From Sphingobacteriia bacterium (lineage in GTDB: Bacteria; Bacteroidota; Bacteroidia; Bacteroidales; UBA7960): a stretch of DNA of 39,785 nt. The translations under genes were made by a program, and so were the position numbers. Where the stretch lies: NCBI GenBank assembly GCA_011390575.1, contig JAABSE010000032.1, forward strand, positions 1-39,785. The letters run 5' to 3'. This document shows, piece by piece, positions 17,498-25,680 of the stretch. The notes beneath the pieces are model-generated. The model was not told the DNA's origin. It did no database searches and saw nothing but the letters and a program-made list of their open reading frames with translations. Within the stretch, counting starts at the first letter, position 1. Each line of letters begins with the position of its first letter.

Positions 17498-19600
17498 ATG
17501 AAAAAATTCCTTTTATTTTTAATTCCGTTAAGCATGATTTTAAGCTCATGTGAAGAAGAAAAAGCTGATGAGAATCCCTTTTTTGTTGAGTGGGATACTC
17601 CTTTTGGGGCGCCTCCATTCGATCAGATTCACGAAGATCATTATCTTCCTGCCTATGAGGAAGGCATAAAACAACACCAGGCAGAAATTGATGCCATCGT
17701 TAACAATCCTGAAGAGCCTACATTTGAAAATACCATTGTTGCCTATGACCAGGCAGGAGGTTTGTTGCGTCGTATCAGCCCGGTTTTCGGAGGGTTGAGA
17801 GGTGCTGAAACCAATCCACGTCTGCAGGAAATTGCCAGGGAAACTACTCCAATGTTATCGGCTCATTCCAGCGCCATTCGTATGAATGAAGGTTTGTTTG
17901 AACGTATTCAGGCTGTTTATAACGAAAGAAACAATCTAGACCTCAACAAAGAGCAAATGATTGTTGTGGAAAAAATGTATCAGGATTTCGAAAGAGGGGG
18001 AGCTGCTCTTCCTGAAGAACAACGCGAAAAACTGACAGAAATCAGCGAAAGGATGTCAATGGTTTCTCTGCAACTCAGTGAAAACCTTCTGGCAGAAAAC
18101 AATGCTTTCCAGTTGATTATTGAAGATGAAGCCGACCTGGCCGGTTTACCTGCACACGTTGTGGCTGCTGCAGCAGAAGAGGCAGCAAGAGTCGACATGG
18201 AAGGTAAATGGGTTTTCACCACGGCATTTCCCAGCAGGGTCCCTTTCCTGACCTTTGCAGAAAATCGTGACCTCAGAGAAAAAATGCTGATGGGTTATGT
18301 TAACCGCGGAGACAATGATAATGATAATGACAACAAAGATTTGTTTGTTGAGTTGATGATGCTTCGTCAGCAAATGTCAGAAATTCTGGGTTATGATAAC
18401 TATGCCGATTACTTTACCGATATTCAAATGGCAGAAAACCCTCAGAATGTTTACGATTTCCTTTACAGGGTATGGGAACCGGCCCTTGAACGTGCCAAAA
18501 GTGAGAGAGCTGACATGCAGGCCATCATTGATCGTGAAGGAGGTGATTTTGAGCTTGAAGCCCACGACTGGTGGTATTATGCTGAAAAAGTTAGAAAAGA
18601 AAAGTATGATCTGGATGATGACGAGGTAAAACCTTATTTTACTATTGAAAATGTAAGAAACGGTAGTTTTATGCTCGCCAACAAACTTTGGGGATTAACC
18701 TTTGAGCCACGTCCCGAAATACCGGTATATCATGAAGAGGTGGAAGCATTCGAAGTGTTTGACAACGACGGAAGCCACCTGGCCATTCTCTTTATCGATC
18801 CGCACCCAAGACCGGGCAAACGCAGCGGTGCATGGTGTGGTACATACAGAAGTGGTGCCTGGGAAGATGGTGAGTGGAAGGCTCCCATTGTTACGATGGT
18901 AATGAATTTTACCCGCCCTTCAGGCGACAAACCTGCCATGCTTGGCTGGGATGAAACAACCACTTATTTCCATGAGTTCGGACATGCTGTGCATAACTTC
19001 TTTGCACAGGGGCATTACCGCAGAACCAGCCGCAGTGTCCCCAGAGACTTTGTAGAACTTCCTTCGCAAATCCTGGAAAACTGGGCAGGAGAGCCTGAAT
19101 TGTTGAAAACCTATGCCATACATTACGAAACCGGTGAACCTATTCCTGATGAATTGATTGAGAAACTTCAAAACAGCGGGCATTTCAACCAGGGTTTTCA
19201 AAATGTGGAATACCTGGCAGCAGCCATCCTGGATATGGACTGGCACACTTCAAATATTACGGAAGATACTGACGTTAACGAATTTGAAAGCGCCAGCATG
19301 AATCGTATCGGGCTTATCGATGAGATCGTTCCCCGTTATCGCACTCCCAACTTCGGTCATATTTTTGGTGGCGGATACGCAGCCGGATATTATGTATATC
19401 GTTGGGCTGGAGTATTGGATGCTGATGCTTTCTATGCATTCAACGAATCCGGAGATCTGTTTAACCAGGAACTGGCATCAGATTTTCGCGAGTATATCCT
19501 TGCCAACAATGCATTGTATGAAGGTATGGATGCTTATGTAAACTTTCGCGGACAGGAACCGGATATTGATCCTTTCCTTATCAGAAGTGGTTTGAAATAA
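17498..19600 (+). CDS. dcp: M3-family peptidyl-dipeptidase, lipoprotein (Dcp-like)
   Basis: Zinc metallopeptidase of family M3, likely removing dipeptides from the C-terminus of peptides. The catalytic site is H492-E-F-G-H496 with the third ligand E520 in DFVELPSQ. The substrate-side HIFGGGYAAGYYVYRWAG near the C-terminus is typical of Dcp/oligopeptidase A. It begins with a lipoprotein signal (MKKFLLFLIPLSMILSSC, lipid Cys at 18) followed by EEEK, so it acts outside the cytoplasm, perhaps on the cell surface. At 700 residues it has normal length. A short acidic Asp-Asn repeat (DNDNDNDN, about residues 272-279) in the middle looks like a lineage-specific loop. Own promoter upstream and terminator downstream. 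Confidence 0.93.
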   Translation: MKKFLLFLIPLSMILSSCEEEKADENPFFVEWDTPFGAPPFDQIHEDHYLPAYEEGIKQHQAEIDAIVNNPEEPTFENTIVAYDQAGGLLRRISPVFGGLRGAETNPRLQEIARETTPMLSAHSSAIRMNEGLFERIQAVYNERNNLDLNKEQMIVVEKMYQDFERGGAALPEEQREKLTEISERMSMVSLQLSENLLAENNAFQLIIEDEADLAGLPAHVVAAAAEEAARVDMEGKWVFTTAFPSRVPFLTFAENRDLREKMLMGYVNRGDNDNDNDNKDLFVELMMLRQQMSEILGYDNYADYFTDIQMAENPQNVYDFLYRVWEPALERAKSERADMQAIIDREGGDFELEAHDWWYYAEKVRKEKYDLDDDEVKPYFTIENVRNGSFMLANKLWGLTFEPRPEIPVYHEEVEAFEVFDNDGSHLAILFIDPHPRPGKRSGAWCGTYRSGAWEDGEWKAPIVTMVMNFTRPSGDKPAMLGWDETTTYFHEFGHAVHNFFAQGHYRRTSRSVPRDFVELPSQILENWAGEPELLKTYAIHYETGEPIPDELIEKLQNSGHFNQGFQNVEYLAAAILDMDWHTSNITEDTDVNEFESASMNRIGLIDEIVPRYRTPNFGHIFGGGYAAGYYVYRWAGVLDADAFYAFNESGDLFNQELASDFREYILANNALYEGMDAYVNFRGQEPDIDPFLIRSGLK

Positions 19601-19625
19601 AAGCCCTTATAATCTTATAAAAATT

Positions 19626-19660
19626 AAAAGCCCGGTAGTTTTGAATTACCGGGCTTTTTC
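19626..19660 (+). terminator. Terminator of the M3 peptidase gene
   Basis: Perfect 12-bp stem AAAAGCCCGGTA (19626-19637) / TACCGGGCTTTT (19647-19658) followed by T. It begins 25 bases after the stop. A-rich on its left side, so it may also work for the opposing GH3 gene. Confidence 0.85.
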
Positions 19661-19705
19661 TTGTTTGGTTTGAAAAGTCAGGGTATGAATAAGGGACATG
19701 CGTTC

Positions 19706-19726
19706 AGCGGAATTTGCAATTCCGCT
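19706..19726. repeat. Intergenic perfect palindrome, REP-like
   Basis: Arms AGCGGAATT (19706-19714) and AATTCCGCT (19718-19726) pair perfectly around a 3-base loop TGC. It lies between the peptidase terminator and the end of the convergent GH3 gene, with no T run, so it is not a normal terminator. It looks like a repetitive extragenic palindrome. Only one copy is seen in this window, so repeat status is inferred. Confidence 0.5.
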
Positions 19727-19746
19727 CGAAACACATTTGAGTTAGT

Positions 19747-19775
19747 CATTCAAGCGTAATTGGATGCTTTGAATG
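19747..19775. repeat. Imperfect hairpin next to the palindrome
   Basis: CATTCAAGC (19747-19755) can pair with GCTTTGAATG (19766-19775), leaving one bulged base. With the neighbouring palindrome it forms a two-hairpin unit of about 70 bases. Confidence 0.35.
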
Positions 19776-19794
19776 TTGATTATTCGTTCGCCAG

Positions 19795-22794
19795 TCAGGG
19801 AAGCCTGTTGTTGAGCATAAACCGTTCAAAATAGATGGCATCATAGATGGCCTGGTGTATTTCGGAGCGGATGTTCAATTCAGAAATTTTACGGTTGGAA
19901 GCGGATGGGTTAACCCGGTTGGAAAGAAAGACATACACCAGGTTTTCTGTGGGGTCTACCCATGCATAAATGCCTGTAAAACCGGAGTGACCGTAACTTA
20001 ACAATGAAGCACTTTCGCATGCCGGGCTGTCTTCGTCTGGCTTTATAGATGGTTTGTCAAAGCCCAGTGCCCTGCGGTTTTGATTGCCGGCATATTGCGT
20101 GGTGGTAAACTCTCTGATGGTTTCAGGAGAGATATAGCTGACACCTCCGTAGCTCCCTTCCTGCAGGAGCATTTGCATAAAAACTGCCAGTTCAGTTGCA
20201 TTGGAAAACAATCCTGCATGTCCGGCGATACCCCCGAGCATGGCTGCACCCGGATCATGTACATACCCATGAACCAGTTGCCCACGGAAAATCGTGTCGT
20301 TTTCTGTGGGTACAATTCTTTTTTTGTCAAACCTGTTCAGCGGATTGAACCCCATGGTCTGAAACCCCAGGGGTTTGAAAAAGGTCTTGTCAAGGTACAG
20401 ATCAAAAGGTTCGCCTGTTACCTGCTCAATCATCTCCGCAAACAAGATGAAGCCCAAATCAGAATAAATATACCTTCGGCGGTTTAATAGGTCAGAATTT
20501 GTGATGGCATGCAAAATGGAATCCCTGTAATTCCTGTTAATGTAAAGCCCTTCTGCTACCCGAACAGGGAATTCCAGAGAAGGTACCTCGCTGTAAATCT
20601 GGCTGCTGGGTCTTCCTTCTTCCAGGGTGTTGAGGTAGAAGGGAATCCAGGAACGAAACCGGGCCTGGTGGGCCAGAATTTCCCTGATAATGAGTTTTTC
20701 TTTGTTGGAGCCTCTCAATGAAGGGAGATAATCGCTCAAAGGTTTGTTGATATCAATCCGTCCTTCATCCACCAGACGCATGATGGCACTGGTGGTGGCT
20801 ATAATTTTGGTGAGTGATGCCAGATCATAGATGTCAGAGTTTCGAACACGGGGTGAAGGATTGTCATAAGTGTGATGGCCGTAGGATTGATTGTGAATCA
20901 TTACCCCGTCTTTGATAACCGCAACCTGCGCTCCCGGAAAGGCCTGGGCTTCTATGCCGGAATAAACAATACTGTCGACTCTGCTGAGCATAAACATGTT
21001 GATGCCGGAGGGTTCCGATTCCCCATACTTGATTCTCAGCCTTCCTGCTGTATTGATACCTGTGTAGATAGAGAAATACGGCAATATGGAGACTGGGAGT
21101 TTGCCACGTGCCGAAATGGCACCAAAGATAACCTGTGCGGATGCTTCTTCAAAGTCTCTCCCATCCTGGTAAGAAACCATGATAGAACGGGAATTCATGA
21201 GTTCAGCACCAAAAGATTTCAGGCTGTAAGGATTGGCAAATACATTGAGAATGATGTTGTTTGTTTCCGACAATGCGTTCACCAGATCGATGGTTTGCTG
21301 GTTGATACCATAGTTTCGACCGGGGAACATGCTGTTGTTTTGTATGGAAACTATCACAAGGTTGTATTCCGATAAGTCCTCTATTAAGGCATTTGCCTGA
21401 CTTGCGTTATGGTTTTTGGGGATTCCAAACATGGAAACCGGAGCATAGTTGGCAAGCATGGTCTGGAAAGGGTTCTCTTTAGATGAGCCAATGGTAAGAG
21501 CAGCAATATTGAGGGTGTCGAGTCTTTTTAGGGGCAGCAGATCCTCATCGTTTTTTATCACAGTAATGGATGCTTCTGCCAGTCGCCTGTTCAGTTGGTG
21601 AACCCGAGGTGCATTCAGGTCGTCATGCAGGTTGTTGATTGTGAGGGGTCTAACCCGGTTTAATCCGGCCTGTTCTTTAAAAAACAGGATTTTTTTGCAT
21701 TTCAGATTCACAACCTCCTCATCCAAATCACCGTTTTCAATGGCCTTTTTTATCGCATTGATGGCCTGGGGGACACTCTCCGGCATAAGCAAGATGTCGT
21801 TTCCGGCAAGCAATGCTGCTACTTCCAGTTCGCCGGATTTGTAAGATTTCGAAACACCCTTCATATTCAATGCATCGGTAATCACCAACCCGCTGAACCC
21901 CATTTCTACCTGCAGCAAATCGGTAACGATTTCCCTGGAAAGGCTTGAGGGGAGTTGTTCAGTTTCATCAAGTTCAGGAACATTGAGATGGGCTACCATA
22001 ACCGACATAAGTCCTTTATCGATAAGATGGCGGAAAGGGAAAAGATGAATTGAATCGAGCTCTGCGTAGCTCTGATGGATTACCGGCAGGGCATGATGAG
22101 AGTCCACATCGGTGTCACCGTGTCCGGGGAAATGCTTTGCAGTGGCAATAATTCCTGCATCCTGCATGCCAAACATCAGGGCCATTCCTTTGCGGGTTAC
22201 ATTGTAGCGACATTCACCAAAAGAACGGGAATTGATAACCGGGTTTTCAGGATTGGAGTTGACATCCACAACAGGGGAGAAGTTGATGTGCATCCCCATG
22301 CGTTTGCTTTGCCGGCCCATTTCAAGCCCGAGTTCGTAGATCAATCTTTCATTGGCAATGGCCCCCAGGGTTACCTGGCGTGGAAAAGTAATGGTACTGT
22401 CCAGGCGCATTGACAATCCCCACTCTGCATCCATGGCCAGCAGCATGGGAGTCCGGGCCTCTCGTTGCCACTGATTGGTAAGATTCAGCTGGGCCACTGG
22501 ACCTCCTTTGAAAAATACAATCCCGCCGATATTGTAGTTTTTTATCAGTCGCTCAATGCGATTGTTATAAGTTCTGTTCTGATGGGTACTGACCTCTATC
22601 ATCAGCAATTGAGCAATCCTTTGTTCCAGCGTAAGGGAGTTGAATACAGAATCTACCCAGGGAGTAGAAAAATCCGGAGGATGCTCAAGGCTCCTGTCGG
22701 AGAAGTTCTCCGTTATATCAAGGTTTTCAGAATGAGTGGCAGAAAATAAAAAAGTACTGAGTGTAATCAGAGATATAGCGAGGAGATATTTCAT
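19795..22794 (-). CDS. Secreted NagZ-like GH3 fused to beta-lactamase-fold serine hydrolase
   Basis: Predicted two-enzyme protein of 999 residues. Residues 1-19 are a signal peptide. The ATG at 22794 is chosen because upstream residues (from 22887) precede the signal. Residues about 45-380 are a GH3 N-domain with the beta-N-acetylglucosaminidase signature KHFPGHG (220-226), the D231-S-H233 acid/base dyad of NagZ and nucleophile D307. Residues about 400-590 resemble a GH3 C-terminal domain. Residues about 600-990 are a class C beta-lactamase/AmiE-type hydrolase: S660-x-x-K663, Y777-S-D779 in the YxN position, and GHSG at 935-938. It probably trims GlcNAc from muropeptides and then acts on the peptide or lactyl link in the periplasm. 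The second activity is inferred. Convergent with the M3 peptidase gene. Confidence 0.92.
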   Translation of the reverse strand: MKYLLAISLITLSTFLFSATHSENLDITENFSDRSLEHPPDFSTPWVDSVFNSLTLEQRIAQLLMIEVSTHQNRTYNNRIERLIKNYNIGGIVFFKGGPVAQLNLTNQWQREARTPMLLAMDAEWGLSMRLDSTITFPRQVTLGAIANERLIYELGLEMGRQSKRMGMHINFSPVVDVNSNPENPVINSRSFGECRYNVTRKGMALMFGMQDAGIIATAKHFPGHGDTDVDSHHALPVIHQSYAELDSIHLFPFRHLIDKGLMSVMVAHLNVPELDETEQLPSSLSREIVTDLLQVEMGFSGLVITDALNMKGVSKSYKSGELEVAALLAGNDILLMPESVPQAINAIKKAIENGDLDEEVVNLKCKKILFFKEQAGLNRVRPLTINNLHDDLNAPRVHQLNRRLAEASITVIKNDEDLLPLKRLDTLNIAALTIGSSKENPFQTMLANYAPVSMFGIPKNHNASQANALIEDLSEYNLVIVSIQNNSMFPGRNYGINQQTIDLVNALSETNNIILNVFANPYSLKSFGAELMNSRSIMVSYQDGRDFEEASAQVIFGAISARGKLPVSILPYFSIYTGINTAGRLRIKYGESEPSGINMFMLSRVDSIVYSGIEAQAFPGAQVAVIKDGVMIHNQSYGHHTYDNPSPRVRNSDIYDLASLTKIIATTSAIMRLVDEGRIDINKPLSDYLPSLRGSNKEKLIIREILAHQARFRSWIPFYLNTLEEGRPSSQIYSEVPSLEFPVRVAEGLYINRNYRDSILHAITNSDLLNRRRYIYSDLGFILFAEMIEQVTGEPFDLYLDKTFFKPLGFQTMGFNPLNRFDKKRIVPTENDTIFRGQLVHGYVHDPGAAMLGGIAGHAGLFSNATELAVFMQMLLQEGSYGGVSYISPETIREFTTTQYAGNQNRRALGFDKPSIKPDEDSPACESASLLSYGHSGFTGIYAWVDPTENLVYVFLSNRVNPSASNRKISELNIRSEIHQAIYDAIYFERFMLNNRLP

Positions 22795-23074
22795 TTTAAA
22801 TAGATGGAAAAAATTACCGGAAAAATTCTGTTGTTTTATTGTGGCATTCGGCCTTAAAATACTCTGCAAACCTACGTAAATTTTCACAGATTTATTGTTC
22901 GCAATCTCTTAAAAATACAGATTTATCAAGCCAAAGCAGATTATATTTTTGAAAGAATATTTTGGGTGAGGAAAAGCTGCAGGATGCATAAATTTATTGT
23001 GTCGTGAAATGGATTATAATCGCCAATAAAAATGTATATTCGCCTGACAAAAGAGTAGAAAACCCAAAAAAGCA
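22795..23074. other. Divergent intergenic region GH3 fusion / LRR gene
   Basis: About 280 AT-rich bases with no plausible gene. Minus-strand TAGGTTTG (22874-22867) matches the -7 consensus and would serve the GH3 fusion with a leader of about 70 bases. TATTTTTG (22944-22951) on + could serve the LRR gene. Neither has a well-spaced -33 box. Confidence 0.4.
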
Positions 23075-24322
23075 ATGGCATTGAATTCTGTGTGTTATTC
23101 CCTGCAGGAAGCATTGGAAAAGCCTGCAACGGTAATAAGACTTGACCTGAGTGACCGGGGTTTGGTCGAATTGCCTGCAGAAATAGGCAACCTTGTGAAT
23201 TTGCAGGAGTTGATACTTAACAAGAATAAATTATCTTTTCTGCCTGATGAGCTTGTTCGATTAGAGCATTTAAGAAAATTGTCCATCTCACAAAACAGGT
23301 TGCTTAATTTCCCCCAGGTCATTCTCCGTCTACTTTCTCTTGAGCACCTTGACTTAAGGGACAATAAAATCGGAGAAATTCCTTCAGGGATTAAAAACTT
23401 AAGTGAACTCAGGATTCTTTCTCTGGGTTGGAATACATTGCGTACCCTGCCCATGGAAACTGCCCAATTAAAAAAAATTGTAAAACTTGAACTTCAATAT
23501 AACAAACTCTGTCATCTTCCGGCTTCACTGGGTGAGTTGTCTTCTCTCAGAGAGTTAAATCTCGACTGGAACAATCTGAATCTATTGCCTGATGAACTTG
23601 AAAACCTGAATTTACTGCAGAAGCTTTTTCTTTCTGAAAATAATTTTTCATCCATTCCTTCATGTATAGAAAAACTGTATGCTCTGAGGGAACTGAATCT
23701 CAGCTGGAACAAGATTGCTAAACTTGACGGTAAATTGTCAGAACTTCACGAGCTTACTGTGCTGGATTTGCACAACAATCAACTGGAGAAAATTGAAGAT
23801 GACTTTTGTTGTCTTACTTCCCTTGAAACATTTATTGTAAGGGGAAACAAACTGCATGCTTTGCCTGATTGTTTTGCTTTGCTGGAAAGACTTCAGCACG
23901 TGGATTTGTCTGAGAATGCTTTTGTAAGTTTTCCTGAGGTTTTGTGCGAACTGAAATCTCTATTGCATATCAATCTCCGGTTCAACAATATTCCGGTTCT
24001 TCCTGACACTCTACTGGCCATGGAAAGGCTCAGGGAGCTATACCTGGGAGCCAACTCCATTTCATTTGTTCCCCAGGGTCTTTTTACCATGAAAAGCCTG
24101 CAATTTCTCGGTCTCACCCAAAATAACCTGCAGGAACTAAGTATTGAACAACCGGAAAACTCCTTACTACAAGGAATTTATCTTGGAGGAAATCCTATTT
24201 CACAATCCATAGCTGGGGTTGACAGACTTCCCCATCTTCGTCAGCTTACTTTGCCTTCTGATGCGGAAAACAAAGAGGAAATCTGCAAGCGACTATCTCA
24301 TATTGCTGTTGAACTGTTCTAA
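23075..24322 (+). CDS. Leucine-rich repeat protein
   Basis: A 415-residue protein made almost wholly of leucine-rich repeats of about 23 residues with the pattern LxxLxxLxLxxNxLxxLPxx, around 15-16 copies between residues 20 and 395. Examples are LQELILNKNKLSFLPDEL and LRELNLDWNNLNLLPDEL. No signal peptide, membrane helix or attached catalytic domain is visible, so it is probably cytosolic and acts by binding another protein. The repeats are of the SDS22/Shoc2-like type. A short non-repeat C-terminus (ENKEEICKRLSHIAVELF) forms a cap. It stands alone between a divergent and a convergent gene. The partner is unknown. Confidence 0.9.
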   Translation: MALNSVCYSLQEALEKPATVIRLDLSDRGLVELPAEIGNLVNLQELILNKNKLSFLPDELVRLEHLRKLSISQNRLLNFPQVILRLLSLEHLDLRDNKIGEIPSGIKNLSELRILSLGWNTLRTLPMETAQLKKIVKLELQYNKLCHLPASLGELSSLRELNLDWNNLNLLPDELENLNLLQKLFLSENNFSSIPSCIEKLYALRELNLSWNKIAKLDGKLSELHELTVLDLHNNQLEKIEDDFCCLTSLETFIVRGNKLHALPDCFALLERLQHVDLSENAFVSFPEVLCELKSLLHINLRFNNIPVLPDTLLAMERLRELYLGANSISFVPQGLFTMKSLQFLGLTQNNLQELSIEQPENSLLQGIYLGGNPISQSIAGVDRLPHLRQLTLPSDAENKEEICKRLSHIAVELF

Positions 24323-24342
24323 ATCGTTGCCCGGATCTTTCT

Positions 24343-25665
24343 TTAGACTTTTATATCCCGCCAGTTACCCTTTTTCAAGGCTATAAATGCAAAGAGACCC
24401 ATGGCTGAAAAGTACACAATCTCCACCATCCATACAATATTTGCGGGAGCCTTAAGGTAGAAGGCAAGGAAAAGGGTGGTCAGCAGGTAAAAGGTAATGG
24501 ATAGAATCTCTATTTTGAGTGCAAGCATGGTTTTTCCTGTGCCCGAAAGTCCGTTAAAAAGAATCATTCCAAAAGAAAAAGCCACCAGAGCAACGCTGAT
24601 AACCCTGAACAATGGAATGGTGGCATCGATGAGATGCTGACTGTCGGTGTAAAAACTGGCAATGGGGTTGGGAAACCATACGATGATTTGTACCGAAACG
24701 ATACTGATAACTACTCCTATGAGCAATACTTTATAGATGAGGGGAATTACCTTTTCTGTTTGGCCCATACCTATGGTATTGCTCACGAGCGTATTTACCG
24801 ATGCACTTAAACCCCATACCGGAATCATCAAAACCATATATACGCTTCTGGTAATATTAGATGCAGCAAGAGCAGTTTCTCCGATTTGTTCTATAATAAG
24901 AAAAAATACAAACCAGGCAGCAAAAGAAAAGAAATACTGAAACATGACAGGTACGGCAAGTTTCAGTAATAAACCGAGCAATGTCCAGTCAGGCTTTCTG
25001 AAATGAAAAAGCCTGAAAAACAAGTGATCTTTACGTATTATCGACCAGGCCATATAGAAAATGAAGGTACATAACTCTGCGATGTTGGTTGCCAGCGCTG
25101 CACCTGCAATCCCCATTTCCGGAAAACCGTAATGACCAAAAATTAAAACGTAATCCAATACGATATTGAAAAAGGCCATTACAAAAGTACTCAAGGTAAG
25201 CACCTTGGTTTGGGTATTGCCTATGTATAACGAATTGAATCCCAGCACCAGGAAACCGAAGAGCAAGCCATATTGCCTGTAGCTGATAAAAATGAGACTC
25301 TCTTCGAGGATGGCAGGTGAACTGATGAAAAACCTCAAAAATGCAGGTGCTGCAAAATTGAGCAATATCCAGAGGAAAAGGGCCAGCAAGGCAAGAAAAA
25401 TCTGGGAGTGATCAAATACTTTGCCTATGGCTCCGTATTGGGCTTCTCCGTTTCTCCTTCCAATCATGATTTGCCCCCCAATGGCAAAACCTGTTCCCAG
25501 CATGACCATACAAAGGTAAAAGACTCCGCCTATGGCTGCTGCTCCAAGGGTAATTTCCGATACACGACCCAGAAAAGCTGTGTCGATTACCAGCATAACA
25601 TTTTGTGCTACCAGTCCAATAATTATCGGGTAGGATATTTTCCAGATGTCGCGATAAGTATACAA
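24343..25665 (-). CDS. MATE-family efflux transporter
   Basis: Multidrug and toxin extrusion family antiporter with about 12 membrane helices in two similar halves. The first half carries YPIIIGLVAQNVMLVIDTAFLGRV and the second VPVMFQYFFSFAAWFVFF and SNITRSVYMVLMIPVWGLSASVNTLVSNTIGMG. Length is 440 residues. The only start codons that keep the family N-terminus (MYTYRDIWKISYPI) are TTG at 25665 or ATT at 25671. There is no ATG, and an in-frame TAA, the stop of rlmI, lies six codons upstream. It is 15 bases after rlmI and in the same frame, so translation is probably coupled. Substrate unknown; Na+ or H+ coupling not determined. Confidence 0.88.
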   Translation of the reverse strand: MYTYRDIWKISYPIIIGLVAQNVMLVIDTAFLGRVSEITLGAAAIGGVFYLCMVMLGTGFAIGGQIMIGRRNGEAQYGAIGKVFDHSQIFLALLALFLWILLNFAAPAFLRFFISSPAILEESLIFISYRQYGLLFGFLVLGFNSLYIGNTQTKVLTLSTFVMAFFNIVLDYVLIFGHYGFPEMGIAGAALATNIAELCTFIFYMAWSIIRKDHLFFRLFHFRKPDWTLLGLLLKLAVPVMFQYFFSFAAWFVFFLIIEQIGETALAASNITRSVYMVLMIPVWGLSASVNTLVSNTIGMGQTEKVIPLIYKVLLIGVVISIVSVQIIVWFPNPIASFYTDSQHLIDATIPLFRVISVALVAFSFGMILFNGLSGTGKTMLALKIEILSITFYLLTTLFLAFYLKAPANIVWMVEIVYFSAMGLFAFIALKKGNWRDIKV

Positions 25666-25680
25666 ATCAATACAGTTTGG

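Noticed and set aside
18308-18340. Asp-Asn coding repeat in the M3 peptidase gene as a possible phase-variable tract
   Set aside because: The units are in-frame trinucleotide pairs in a surface loop; length change would not break the frame, so it looks like a loop insertion only.
22795-22887. 31-residue extension before the GH3 fusion
   Set aside because: It would bury the signal peptide; ATG 22794 starts exactly at it.
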